This document shows, piece by piece, positions 16,468-25,739 of a stretch of DNA of 64,000 nucleotides. Numbering within the stretch: the stretch's first letter is position 1; the number at the start of each line of letters is the position of its first letter. Below the pieces are notes generated by a model. That model had not been told where the DNA came from. It searched no databases and worked only from the letters and a program-made list of their open reading frames with translations. The translations under genes were made by a program, and so were the position numbers. This stretch comes from Cyclobacterium amurskyense (GTDB lineage: Bacteria; Bacteroidota; Bacteroidia; Cytophagales; Cyclobacteriaceae): positions 2,577,001 to 2,641,000 of the forward strand of contig NZ_CP012040.1 of the NCBI RefSeq assembly GCF_001050135.1. The letters are read 5' to 3'.

Positions 16468-17325
16468 TTATTTTTTGCTTTTCGAAGCGTAATGGGATTC
16501 AAAAATCCGGTATTTAAATAGGGCCACAACAATAGAACCACCAATGCCGTTCCCCAATAAAGTGAGGACAAGGAACATCAAATAATCTCCCATAGAGATT
16601 GTTTCTGAATATAGAAAGGCGCCAAAAGCTTCTATATTTCCCACAATGCTGTGGTGAAAACCAACAAAACCTATGGTTCCGGTTATCAGTGCGATTAGAA
16701 GAATTCGGGTTAAGGATTCGGTAGTACTGTTCAATAACCAAGTTAAAAGTCCCATCAACCAGCCGGCAAAAATTGAACTTAGCAATAAAACTCCGTAACT
16801 GTGATTCAATATATGGCTACCAATTTTCACCATTGTTTCTTTGTCGAAAAGATTAAGCTGTGCTGCCAGATCTCCCACACAGAAAATGAATAAAATCCCC
16901 CCTAGGAGATTTCCAATAATGACCAAGCCCCAAATTGTCAATAATTCTAAAACGGTCCTTTGTCCATTTAAAACCGGCAATGCCAGTACAGAAGTTTGCT
17001 CTGTGTACAAGATAGATTTCCCTAGGATGACCATGATAAATCCCAATGGGTAAACCAGACCAAACATTTTAAATACAATATGCTCTTCTACTTTGCCTAC
17101 TAGAAGGAAATACAGTGTGCAAATCAATAGATAGCTAAATCCAATCTCAAGACCGGCAATGCATGCACTTAAAAAAACGGCTAATTTTTTAATTTTAAAT
17201 ATTTCTTCACCTTCATGAATAACACGACTGAGGATATCCGTATATTTTTCTGAACCCTCTACTTCATTGGATCTTTTCTCCAGATCTTGCTGGTGTTCTT
17301 TTTGGTCTTTTTCCTCAGCCTTCAT
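16468..17325 (-). CDS. Formate/nitrite transporter (FNT) family channel
   Basis: The protein has 285 residues. A charged N-terminal tail of about 40 residues precedes six membrane segments. FNT landmarks are a GEEIFK start helix, GFIMVILGKSILYTEQT (the first re-entrant region, with LYTEQT before LAL), a GLVIIGNLLGG segment and GFVGFHHSIVGNIEAFGAFL with the conserved central His pair region. The long tail resembles the YfdC subgroup. Members carry small monovalent anions such as formate, nitrite, acetate or hydrosulphide. No formate or nitrite enzyme is adjacent. An IS element is inserted just upstream of its start, which may affect its promoter. Confidence 0.85.
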   Translation of the reverse strand: MKAEEKDQKEHQQDLEKRSNEVEGSEKYTDILSRVIHEGEEIFKIKKLAVFLSACIAGLEIGFSYLLICTLYFLLVGKVEEHIVFKMFGLVYPLGFIMVILGKSILYTEQTSVLALPVLNGQRTVLELLTIWGLVIIGNLLGGILFIFCVGDLAAQLNLFDKETMVKIGSHILNHSYGVLLLSSIFAGWLMGLLTWLLNSTTESLTRILLIALITGTIGFVGFHHSIVGNIEAFGAFLYSETISMGDYLMFLVLTLLGNGIGGSIVVALFKYRIFESHYASKSKK

Positions 17326-17370
17326 AAATTCAAAATGGTGTGATAAATTGGCTCTACTGTTCTTTTAACT

Positions 17371-17379
17371 AACTAAGGT
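17371..17379. repeat. Left target-site duplication of the IS element
   Basis: The 9 bases AACTAAGGT occur here and again at 18715-18723, directly outside the two inverted repeats. A perfect 9-bp direct repeat in this position marks the insertion target. Confidence 0.85.
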
Positions 17380-18714
17380 CAATAGCGTCCTAAATAAAAA
17401 ATGAGAGGTCCCATTTTTTGCCCAAAATAGTTATTTTGGGTTTGCACCAAAAAACAAGAACCTCTCATGTGTAATATTACATTGTTTTCACAGATTATTA
17501 AAAAGATTGACCGTTCAATTTTCAAGAAATTGGTAAAAGAAAAGCAAACAGATAAGGGTTGCAAGGGATTTGACAGCTGGACGCATCTGGTTTCGATGTT
17601 GTTCTGCCATTTTGCCAAAAGCACATCGGTAAGGGATATTTCCAATGGGCTTCGGTCTGCCACTGGGAACCTTAACCATCTTGGCATTACCAAAGCTCCA
17701 TCCAAATCAAGTATCAGCTATCAAAACAAACGAAGGGATTCGGATCTTTTCAGGGACCTTTACTATTCACTGTTGGGAAGTTTAGGACAGCAGGCATCTG
17801 TCAAGAGGTCCAAACTCAGGATCAAGGTTCCTGTTTATTTGCTGGACGCCACAGTGATTAGCCTTTGCCTTTCGGTGTTTGATTGGGCTACTTTCCGTAC
17901 CAAAAAGGGAGCTGTAAAGATGCATACGCTGCTGGAATATGACGGTAAACTCCCTGTTTACGTGAATATTACCGAAGGGAGTGTCGGTGACAATAAGGGA
18001 GCTTACAACATCCCCCTGGAAAAAGGGTCGGTGATCGTCGCAGACCGGTATTACAATGACTTCCCTATGCTCAACGTCTGGGACAGCAAGGGGGTGTTCT
18101 TCGTGATCAGACACAAAGGCAACCTTGCTTTCAGTTCCATCAAAGAACGGGAACTTCCCACAACAACCGCCCAGCATGTGCTCAAAGACGAAGAAATCGA
18201 ACTGACCAACCCACAGTCCAAAGCCAAATATTTTGGAAGGCTTAGAAGAGTGGCTGTGTGGGATGAGGAAAACGGGCAGACCATAGAACTGATTACCAAT
18301 AACTTTGCTTGGGCAGCGCAGACCATTGGGGACCTCTACAAATCAAGATGGGAAATTGAAGTGTTTTTTCGGGACATTAAACAACTATTGCATATCAAAA
18401 CCTTTATCGGGACCTCCAAAAATGCGGTAATGATCCAGATATGGACGGCATTGATCACCATCCTTCTACTCAAAGTCATGAAGGCAACAGCAAAATTCGG
18501 GTGGCACCTATCCAATCTGGTCGCCTTTATCCGGCTCAATATTTTTGTTAAAATCGAACTGCAAAAATGGCTTGATAGTCCATTTATCGAACCCGACAAA
18601 CCACCCCAGAATGTAGTACAGGGGGTTCTGTTTTCTTAAGCTACTTAAAAGATGCCTAATTGCTATCCAAATACAGACCAAATGATAAATCAAAAATTAT
18701 TTAGGACAGCATTG
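17380..18714 (+). mobile_element. Complete IS4-family insertion sequence, 1335 bp
   Basis: Terminal inverted repeats are at 17380-17397 and 18697-18714; 15 of 18 bases match, including an unbroken GTCCTAAATAA. A perfect 9-bp duplication (AACTAAGGT) flanks the element at 17371-17379 and 18715-18723. The single transposase gene at 17467-18639 is intact. The element has higher GC than its surroundings and separates an FNT channel from a LytTR regulator. Intact ends and target repeats indicate a recent, probably active insertion. Confidence 0.9.
17467..18639 (+). CDS. IS4-family transposase (DDE)
   Basis: The protein has 390 residues. An N-terminal helical DNA-binding part (1-110) is followed by an RNase H-like core. 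The catalytic triad is visible: Asp127 in VYLLDATVISL, Asp193 in VIVADRYY, and Glu298 in the IS4 signature Y291-x2-R294-x3-E298-x6-K305. The beta-strand insertion between the second Asp and the Glu is typical of the family. The gene fills most of the 1335-bp element and has no frameshift. It is not related in function to its neighbours. Confidence 0.95.
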   Translation: MCNITLFSQIIKKIDRSIFKKLVKEKQTDKGCKGFDSWTHLVSMLFCHFAKSTSVRDISNGLRSATGNLNHLGITKAPSKSSISYQNKRRDSDLFRDLYYSLLGSLGQQASVKRSKLRIKVPVYLLDATVISLCLSVFDWATFRTKKGAVKMHTLLEYDGKLPVYVNITEGSVGDNKGAYNIPLEKGSVIVADRYYNDFPMLNVWDSKGVFFVIRHKGNLAFSSIKERELPTTTAQHVLKDEEIELTNPQSKAKYFGRLRRVAVWDEENGQTIELITNNFAWAAQTIGDLYKSRWEIEVFFRDIKQLLHIKTFIGTSKNAVMIQIWTALITILLLKVMKATAKFGWHLSNLVAFIRLNIFVKIELQKWLDSPFIEPDKPPQNVVQGVLFS

Positions 18715-18723
18715 AACTAAGGT
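18715..18723. repeat. Right target-site duplication of the IS element
   Basis: AACTAAGGT, identical to 17371-17379, lies directly outside the right inverted repeat. Confidence 0.85.
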
Positions 18724-18768
18724 AAACAAATTATGTTTGTACAAGAGGATGCAATAGTAGAACAGGTG

Positions 18769-19473
18769 CTAATTGATCAGCTTTTCTACCTTTTCTTTGT
18801 ATGCCTCCCCAACAGAAAACTCCATCTCTCCTAAAAATACACTGTTTTTTCGAATGGAGGTAATTTCACCAATTGCTACTGCATAGGATTTGTGAATTCT
18901 GATAAATTGATCTGCTGGTAATGCGGATTCAGCTTCCTTGAAACTCATGCGTACCAGCAAAGGTTGTGGGTTACTTTTTAAATAAAATTTGATATAATCT
19001 CCATAACCCTTAAGCCATAAAAGGTCTACGAATTTTATTTTTACCTGGCTGTAATCCACGTTTACGAAAAAATGATCGAGCACTTTTTTTGCTTGGACAG
19101 GAGTGTGGGCTACTTGTAAATCGAAGCGGTCTTTGGCCCGGTTACAGGCTTTCAGGAAGCGCTCCATAGGTACTGGCTTGACCAGATAATCTACAACATC
19201 AAGCTCAAAACTTTCTAAGGCGAATTCTTTATAGGCCGAGATTATGATTGCCAGTGGTTTTTTTTCAAGACTTGAAATAAACTGTAACCCCGTTAATTCC
19301 GGCATTTGGATGTCAATAAAGATAAGGTCTATTTGTTGCTTTTGCATCTCCTCCATTGCATCAAAAGCATTGTCACAAGTGGTCACCAAATTAAGGAATG
19401 CTATTTTGCCAATATAGTTTTTAAGTAATTCTAGGGCAAGAGGTTCATCATCTATGGCAATACAGTTTATCAT
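18769..19473 (-). CDS. LytTR-family response regulator
   Basis: The protein has 234 residues. The receiver domain covers 1-120: acidic pocket Asp8/Asp9, phospho-acceptor Asp54 in FIDIQMPEL, and Lys99 in DYLVKPV. A LytTR DNA-binding domain covers about 130-234, with the KIKFVDLLWLKGYGDYIKF start and the IRIHKSYAVAI block. Such regulators normally pair with a membrane histidine kinase of the LytS/YehU type, but no kinase gene lies next to it here. The IS element has landed just downstream of its stop, and a partner gene may have been on that side. Confidence 0.93.
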   Translation of the reverse strand: MINCIAIDDEPLALELLKNYIGKIAFLNLVTTCDNAFDAMEEMQKQQIDLIFIDIQMPELTGLQFISSLEKKPLAIIISAYKEFALESFELDVVDYLVKPVPMERFLKACNRAKDRFDLQVAHTPVQAKKVLDHFFVNVDYSQVKIKFVDLLWLKGYGDYIKFYLKSNPQPLLVRMSFKEAESALPADQFIRIHKSYAVAIGEITSIRKNSVFLGEMEFSVGEAYKEKVEKLIN

Positions 19474-19761
19474 GAATTGTTTTTTTTGGCAGGATCTACC
19501 TTCAATATATTCGTTTTTGCTTTAAAATGAAACTTATGTTCTTCTGCTTTTGATCCTTTGACCCACTTCTGCAGTCTGTGGCTTTGTTTGAATTAAGCAT
19601 TTCAGGTCATTTTCTGAGCTTTGCTGTGTGCTAAGAGATGTTTAGCTGGTAGTAAAAATGGAGAAACCCCTACACGATACAAATGTAAAGGTAGAGGCGT
19701 CTCCATTATGAAAATCTTAAATTTCGAGTAGGAAATTCAGGGCTAAGTATTTACTCCGAAT

Positions 19762-20349
19762 TTAATCTACGCGTATATTTTGGTAGTAAACTTTATTGCC
19801 ATCTTTAACGCTGATGATATAGTTTCCTCTGATGGCTTTTTCAAAATTGAAAGTTTTGTCAATGTTTGCCTGGCTAGTTAGTGTTTCACCAAATACCTTG
19901 GCTTTGTCTTGATTGATAATTTTAATATCTACATTATTTAAGTCCTTGTTGCTAAGATTGAGACGTACTTTTTTGCCTTCTGTGTCAAATACATTTGATT
20001 TCTTTGTCACCTCTTTGTTTATGATTTTCACTGCAGTATCTTCAATGTCAATAGTGTAAACCACTGATTGAGTCTCATCGTTTACTTTAAGGAAATAGGT
20101 GCCAGCTTCAAGGTTCTTGAAGTTAAAACTCTTTGCGTAATTTTTATCTGTGACATCATCGTAAAATAAAATATTGGCTTTGGAATCATTCAGGGATACC
20201 ACCGTTTCTTTAGAAGTGGAAACCATTTCAAATACCAAACTTTTGGCGGCTATTCCATTGACCAGATTGATGCTTGGCTCATAGGCCATGGAAGTAAAAG
20301 AGATGAACATTAATGCGGCTACTGCGGTACTTTTTAACAAGTTTTTCAT
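19762..20349 (-). CDS. Secreted protein with two beta-sandwich repeats, unknown function
   Basis: I chose the ATG at 20349 (195 residues), which places a clear signal peptide (about 1-23, ending SMA) at the start; an upstream Met adds 20 unlikely residues. The mature part has two similar segments: one around SFNFKNLEAGTYFLKVND and one around TFNFEKAIRGNYIISVKDG. Both have the pattern F-x-n-L/A-x-G-x-Y-x-x-V of small Ig-like or T9SS-associated domains. Such proteins are common and uncharacterised in Bacteroidota. It lies alone, between a regulator and the PUL. Confidence 0.65.
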   Translation of the reverse strand: MKNLLKSTAVAALMFISFTSMAYEPSINLVNGIAAKSLVFEMVSTSKETVVSLNDSKANILFYDDVTDKNYAKSFNFKNLEAGTYFLKVNDETQSVVYTIDIEDTAVKIINKEVTKKSNVFDTEGKKVRLNLSNKDLNNVDIKIINQDKAKVFGETLTSQANIDKTFNFEKAIRGNYIISVKDGNKVYYQNIRVD

Positions 20350-20707
20350 GATAGTATTTTTAGAATGTTTGATTAATAATTGTCTGTTTGTGATTGAATT
20401 ATGGCTCAAACATAAGCAGCTCTAGCCTGCCTATTTATTAAGTGCGATGAAAGGAGAAAAGATTGCGACAAAGACTTAAAATGTTGCGATGAAAAATTTT
20501 GGCTACAGGTGAAAAAGTGAGGTTACTTGGGTTTTAATGGTTTAGGGTTTTCTAAATAATTAAACTTGAAGTGAATATATAAACTTACTTCTTAATATTT
20601 GAAAAATTGAATGAGGGTAAATCATTAATTTCACCCTCATTTTTCATAAAATAAGCAATCTAATTATGCTAGGCTTAGGTTTCTCTGGTTTTCTTATTCT
20701 CTTAAAT
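20350..20707. other. Intergenic gap downstream of the PUL
   Basis: These 358 bases separate the secreted beta-sandwich gene from the last PUL gene. Apart from the terminator hairpin listed separately (20611-20640), I see no gene or repeat. Confidence 0.4.
20611..20640 (-). terminator. Probable terminator of the PUL operon
   Basis: ATGAGGGT (20611-20618) pairs with ACCCTCAT (20633-20640) around a 14-base loop. Read on the minus strand the hairpin is followed by a T-rich run, and it lies about 70 bp beyond the stop of the last glycosidase gene. Confidence 0.6.
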
Positions 20708-22795
20708 CTATTCGACTTTTTGAAACTCCCAAATTAGGATTTCTCCCGGCGCCAATTCTAATTCCAGTAAGTCTCCACTATGAACGATTGAATTTTTGTT
20801 GAGGAGCTCTCCTATAATGGGTATCAATCGGTAGGAAACCTTATTTTTATGGTGGATTAAATTTTCATCCAATTTTATTTTATACTTCTTATAGGAGGAT
20901 TTATTTGAGTTGTGGAAGGAGATATATCCTCCTTTACCATTCCACCCACTATAGCCATACACTTCTTGTTTGTTCGGGTCGCCACCGTGCATTTGGATAT
21001 ATTTAAAATAAGGAAAGGCATGGTGAACCCATTTGAGTCCCTCGGCTAAAACATCCCAATCTACCTCAGATAACTCCTGTGTTTTTAAATACAATTCTAC
21101 AAACCCAGTACCTCTGGAAAGGTTCATCATCAGGTAGTTAAAGAAATCTTCCTTGCTTTCACCGGTTTTTGTCTTTTTAGGTTCATGATTAAAAAGGGAA
21201 TTCATCGGATATTGGGTTTTTTCTTTGATCCAGGTGTCATAATAAACTCCATCCCTGTAAACAAGTTCCTCGGTTCTGGAACTGCCCCCGGCGGCATCCC
21301 CTGCATTGATCATCCAGACAGCATCTACATACATGAGCCACCAAGGGCTTAGATAAGCGCCGTTTGAAATGACGATATATACTTCAGGATTAATTTGATG
21401 TTGTTGCTTGAATATTTCTATAAGTTTTTCTGTCCCGGCGACCAAATAATAAGTTTTCAATGCATCATATTTTGCATCATTGAGCAGGCTATCTGATGGG
21501 CTTAATCCATCGGTGTCCAGCTGTGCCATTTTCGGTAGGCCGTAATCGCTTCCGTCTAATTCAAATTCCCGAATGTTCAGATGACCAAAAATCCCATCCA
21601 GTTTAAAATAGGTGACTCCCTGCAGGGTTAAATCCAACATTCTTTTTTCTAGCAAACCCATATACTTGGGACCGGCAATGCTCATCCAATTACCCAAAAT
21701 TTCAAAACCTTGCCGGCCTAGTGGTTTTGCTGCCGGCTGAGCACCAAAAAGTAATCCCGGACTAAGCCAAAGTCCAAGATTTGAATCTACTGTCCTCATT
21801 TTTTCAAAACTTCCGGAAAAATCCATGTCAAACTTTTCATTGATCTTCCATACTTCATCAGACCAGTCTGCATGAACATCTTGCCAACCATCGTCAATTA
21901 CATATGCATTTAAAGGCAGAACTCCACGATTTATTACTAGCTCTTGATGTACCTTATTCACACTGGAGATAAATTTTTCTTTGCTTACAGCTTGGCCATA
22001 ATCAAACCAGCTATTGTACTGAACTTGTAGTCTTAGAGGTCTTATCCTGATATTATCAATATAGGCTTGAAAAGTTTTTCCCAAACCATCACTGTCCTTT
22101 CCAACCCCTGTTACTGATGAATAGGTCAAATAAGTATCACCGGCCTTAAGTGATTTTCCCCATAAATAGCCACAGTATGCAGTTTGATCCGAATCTACAA
22201 AATTGTCACTTGCAGGGAATTCAATGCCCATAAAAATGGGAGCGTTTTGCCCAAAGAGAGGTTGTCCCAACCCCGGTTTCCACTGTGCAGGTCCTTGAGC
22301 AGTAATCCGTTTCAGCTGATAAGGCTGAACCAGGCCTCCATCAATAACATCTAAGTCAATTCGTTCTAATACCAAGTTAATTCCAGTTTTTATCTTTAGG
22401 AATTTTCTGGTGTAAAACTCATTTTCATCCAATGTGTAGGTCAATTCCACGGACATTTTTCCCTGTTTTTCCTTTAAAAGAAAAGTCAGGCGATGTGGTG
22501 AATTATCCAATACTTTATCCAGTACAAAATCTACTGAACTTAATGTTTTGGATGTGTTTGGTTGATCGGTTCCTTCAGAAACTCTCAGTTGAAACTCGAC
22601 TTTTGTATGGATTGGAATCTTTTCGTCTGTCGATTTATTTTCAATTTGGGTGGTTTTTAATACACCATCGTGAACCTCAATGGTTTTAATTATATGGCTA
22701 TTTGAAAGTGTATAAATTTTTTCGGAATGCTTTTGTCCTAAGCTGACAAAAGCGAGAAGGCAATAAAGCCCTGAAAGACTAATTATTTTTATCAT
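20708..22795 (-). CDS. GH36-type alpha-galactosidase-like glycoside hydrolase
   Basis: The protein has 695 residues with a signal peptide ending near residue 20. A beta-supersandwich (about 25-250) precedes the (beta/alpha)8 barrel. Barrel landmarks of clan GH-D are YNSWFDYGQ at 260-268, AYVIDDGWQ at 298-305, YFKLDG with likely nucleophile Asp400, and SNGAYLSPWW followed by DAVWMINAGD, where Asp491 or Asp500 is the likely acid/base. A short C-terminal beta domain ends the protein. Family members act on alpha-galactosides or related sugars, and the signal peptide puts this one in the periplasm or outside. It is the last gene of the PUL, 31 bp after the larger GH36-like gene. Confidence 0.8.
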   Translation of the reverse strand: MIKIISLSGLYCLLAFVSLGQKHSEKIYTLSNSHIIKTIEVHDGVLKTTQIENKSTDEKIPIHTKVEFQLRVSEGTDQPNTSKTLSSVDFVLDKVLDNSPHRLTFLLKEKQGKMSVELTYTLDENEFYTRKFLKIKTGINLVLERIDLDVIDGGLVQPYQLKRITAQGPAQWKPGLGQPLFGQNAPIFMGIEFPASDNFVDSDQTAYCGYLWGKSLKAGDTYLTYSSVTGVGKDSDGLGKTFQAYIDNIRIRPLRLQVQYNSWFDYGQAVSKEKFISSVNKVHQELVINRGVLPLNAYVIDDGWQDVHADWSDEVWKINEKFDMDFSGSFEKMRTVDSNLGLWLSPGLLFGAQPAAKPLGRQGFEILGNWMSIAGPKYMGLLEKRMLDLTLQGVTYFKLDGIFGHLNIREFELDGSDYGLPKMAQLDTDGLSPSDSLLNDAKYDALKTYYLVAGTEKLIEIFKQQHQINPEVYIVISNGAYLSPWWLMYVDAVWMINAGDAAGGSSRTEELVYRDGVYYDTWIKEKTQYPMNSLFNHEPKKTKTGESKEDFFNYLMMNLSRGTGFVELYLKTQELSEVDWDVLAEGLKWVHHAFPYFKYIQMHGGDPNKQEVYGYSGWNGKGGYISFHNSNKSSYKKYKIKLDENLIHHKNKVSYRLIPIIGELLNKNSIVHSGDLLELELAPGEILIWEFQKVE

Positions 22796-22826
22796 TTTAA
22801 TAGGAATCGTAATAGAAGGGATTGAT

Positions 22827-25670
22827 TTAATTGATTACAAACCACTGCTGGCTTTTTGCCGGAATATTGATGGGAAGGCTTATGCTATAATCTCTATTTA
22901 GGCTGATTGATAGTTTTTCCCCATTTTGGTTTGTCAATATCGCTTGTTCGGAAAGGCCGGTATAATACAGGTTGACCTTGATAGTTTTGACAACAGGCAC
23001 TTCCAGAGGATTGTAAAGCATAATCAGTCCTTTATCTTTCCCCTCCGGGTTGACATGTAGCAGTCCGTCATAATCCTTTCCATCGGGTCTTCTTATATGT
23101 ACGATATCACTGTCCAATACTTCTCTGTGTTCCTTATAAAAGTCCACCCACTTCTTCACTATTGCTTTGGTTTGGGGACTGTCATACAGTTGTGGTCCTC
23201 GGTAACAGGCTTGTACCCCTGCACCAAAGAGGTTGGCCAACCTTTGTTCGTAATGGGGCAAATGGTCTTTCAATGGCTCAATTGTGGCTTCTTTACCGCC
23301 GCCATGGTACTCCACCAAAGGAACAAACATCCAGCCCATGGAAGGCGTTTTTTGCCAAGTGCCATCATAAATATTTTGCCTTTCTATGATTTCCTGTTGG
23401 GCTCGAGGAAGGGACCAGTTGGTCTCACGGTATCCCATTCCAGTCTTATTGCTTCCTGCCATAAAGTAATGATCCGGTACATTGAGGAAAATACCCTTGC
23501 TTCTGCACCATTCATAAAATTCCCTGATGGTTTCGTATTGGTTCCATTGGGAGTCGTCTAAACCGGAATGTCCGGGATGATTATGGCTGGTACATACATC
23601 TCCGGGGTAACTGCCATCGTGCTCCAAAATATCCTGCCCTGTTTTTTCGTAAAAAGCATAAAGCTTTTTGAAATATTCTTGTCCCCATTCACTTTCAAGG
23701 CAAGGGGAATTGCCAAATCTTGGTTTTTTTCCTTCGGGCATGACGACATCATTCTCTTTGTCTATGCTCCTGCTAGCCAAAAGAGAATACCCCCCCAAAG
23801 CAATGCCCTTTTCATGGGCGTAGTCGGCAAGTTTTTTCATTCTGCCTAAGTTTTCCGGGCTGTCGTTTTCAATTTCAAAACCACTACCAAATGTCATGAT
23901 TACCATTTCAAAGCCTACTTCAGCACATTGATCTATGGCTTTTTTGACAGAAGCATTGTCGGCATTCCGAACATGCATCATAATGGGGTTTTCGGTAGCC
24001 CAAGGTGCCTGGGAACGGTACATCCTTTTTTCTGCCATACCGATTCGCTCCCGGTCCCAGCTGTCATGAAATAACTCCCAGGTTCTGAAACTTTTCATGC
24101 TTTCCCCCGGAGCCAAGGTTTTCATCGGACCCAATTTAGGGTAAGCTTCGAGCAAGGTAGGTGTCTTCATATTGTAATTCACCTGAGTTTTGTAAGCGGG
24201 GTCCGAATTCCAAGCAATGCTGCTAGAGTATAGATTATCCGGTGACATGCCTCCAAAACGGAAATCTGTTTCTACAGACAGGTTGGGTTTTTTCCAAATT
24301 TCTTTATCATCCACTGCACTTTCTGCCTCCACCAAAGCAAGAATTTCACTTTTAAAACGGTCAACAACTATTTTTTGACCGGAATTATTGATTACCTCAA
24401 TCCACTTAGAAAGAAGAGGGATACCATCATACAATTCGTAGAAAATCTTCACCTGGAGGTCCTTCAAATACTTAAATCGGTTCAATTTATCTTCTTTGGC
24501 ATTTTCTCGGAGCTCTCCTAAAATCATTACCTGGTTAATATGACTTCTTCCTCTTTCTCCGGAAGTGATAAAATCACCGGCACCGGCTTTTTGATCCATT
24601 TTACCTATCCTAAGTGCGGTAATAGGACTTTTGTCTGTAGGGATCTTTGCCAAATGGTTGAAATCTTTGCCTGTGTAAGAATAGGAGAAGGTTAGGCCAT
24701 CAGGTAGCTGTTCTGCCCTTAGGAAAACTTTCTTTCCGGCTAGTAATTTCCCAATCCTTTTTTCATTCTTCCCATCATATACACCAAAACTAAGATCTCC
24801 TGTTCTCAGGTTAAACTTGTATAAGGCCCCATTTTTTGATTGCAAAGCCATTCCCGGCCCCCAGCTGCCGGACTTATCAGTGCCCGGATCGATTTCTACA
24901 ATCCAAACTTTACTCGTAGCCTTAACTGGCATGCTTGCATAGACGTATTGATTGGCCAATGCCATGATTTCACCGGCCTTGCCTTCATTGATAAAAGAAT
25001 TTCTCTCATCTGCTTTTGATGCAAAGACCTCCCAAGTTTCCTTCAAATCTTTGAAATCATCCATGAACAATACTTTTCTGCCTTGGTCGGTATTGCTTTG
25101 GTTTACAAGATTGGTGATCAGTTTTTGGCTAAATTCGTAGGTGAAAACCAGTTGTTTACCAGGTGCAGGCCAATCCAGGTCTTTGGGCATCCATTCCGGC
25201 CTTTTCTTCCAATCAAATCGGGGTTCTGTATTGCCGACGCCGTAGTCGAGCAGGTTTAAAGCAGATGGGTCAGCTTCCATTTGTTGCGCCCATTTGTCGA
25301 GTAGGTAGTTTTGTACCGGCTGCCCAACTAAGCCCCCGACCTGAAAATTTAAACCATCAATGCTTACTTCTGCCTCTGGTTTTATCGCGCGAAGCATGTT
25401 TTCACCCGTCATTAAGTTTTCCAAGCCTACAGTAGCTCCACCTTTGCTAATGTCGAATACTCTACTGATCAGTCCATTACTTAGCACGATTTGACCATTG
25501 GGTTTGGAGTAGGTTTTAGTTTTTGTCTGTGGGATGGCAATTAACCAATCTCCCTTATATTTTATAGCTTCCCTATCATAGGAAGGAAGATTTTTTAAAT
25601 GCTGGGCATCTGCATTATAAATATTGGTGATCCAAAGAGCTAAAAACATAAGGCTTGATATTACCTTCAT
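22827..25670 (-). CDS. Very large GH36-like glycosidase with inserted jelly-roll domain
   Basis: The start at 25670 (947 residues) places the signal peptide (about 1-22) at the N-terminus. The first part of a beta-supersandwich covers about 40-190 and resumes at about 405 (VKIFYELYDGIPLLSKWIEV). Between them, residues 198-390 form a separate unit starting KVLFMDDFKDLKETWEV and ending HINQVMILGEL, with the look of a concanavalin/DUF1080-type carbohydrate-binding jelly roll. The barrel (about 560-840) contains EVGFEMVIMTFGSG, ILEHDGSYPGD with candidate nucleophile Asp685, and NVPDHYF. Similar barrels are annotated as alpha-galactosidase-like. The substrate is unknown. Confidence 0.7.
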   Translation of the reverse strand: MKVISSLMFLALWITNIYNADAQHLKNLPSYDREAIKYKGDWLIAIPQTKTKTYSKPNGQIVLSNGLISRVFDISKGGATVGLENLMTGENMLRAIKPEAEVSIDGLNFQVGGLVGQPVQNYLLDKWAQQMEADPSALNLLDYGVGNTEPRFDWKKRPEWMPKDLDWPAPGKQLVFTYEFSQKLITNLVNQSNTDQGRKVLFMDDFKDLKETWEVFASKADERNSFINEGKAGEIMALANQYVYASMPVKATSKVWIVEIDPGTDKSGSWGPGMALQSKNGALYKFNLRTGDLSFGVYDGKNEKRIGKLLAGKKVFLRAEQLPDGLTFSYSYTGKDFNHLAKIPTDKSPITALRIGKMDQKAGAGDFITSGERGRSHINQVMILGELRENAKEDKLNRFKYLKDLQVKIFYELYDGIPLLSKWIEVINNSGQKIVVDRFKSEILALVEAESAVDDKEIWKKPNLSVETDFRFGGMSPDNLYSSSIAWNSDPAYKTQVNYNMKTPTLLEAYPKLGPMKTLAPGESMKSFRTWELFHDSWDRERIGMAEKRMYRSQAPWATENPIMMHVRNADNASVKKAIDQCAEVGFEMVIMTFGSGFEIENDSPENLGRMKKLADYAHEKGIALGGYSLLASRSIDKENDVVMPEGKKPRFGNSPCLESEWGQEYFKKLYAFYEKTGQDILEHDGSYPGDVCTSHNHPGHSGLDDSQWNQYETIREFYEWCRSKGIFLNVPDHYFMAGSNKTGMGYRETNWSLPRAQQEIIERQNIYDGTWQKTPSMGWMFVPLVEYHGGGKEATIEPLKDHLPHYEQRLANLFGAGVQACYRGPQLYDSPQTKAIVKKWVDFYKEHREVLDSDIVHIRRPDGKDYDGLLHVNPEGKDKGLIMLYNPLEVPVVKTIKVNLYYTGLSEQAILTNQNGEKLSISLNRDYSISLPINIPAKSQQWFVIN

Positions 25671-25739
25671 TTTACTGCTTGCTTGATTTAAATAGTGCGT
25701 TGTTGTCATATTTTAGCTAGGTACAATCCTTTTGATAAG

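Noticed and set aside
16514..16741. Minus-strand ORF overlapping the FNT gene
   Set aside because: It is a different frame within the FNT channel gene, without a domain of its own.
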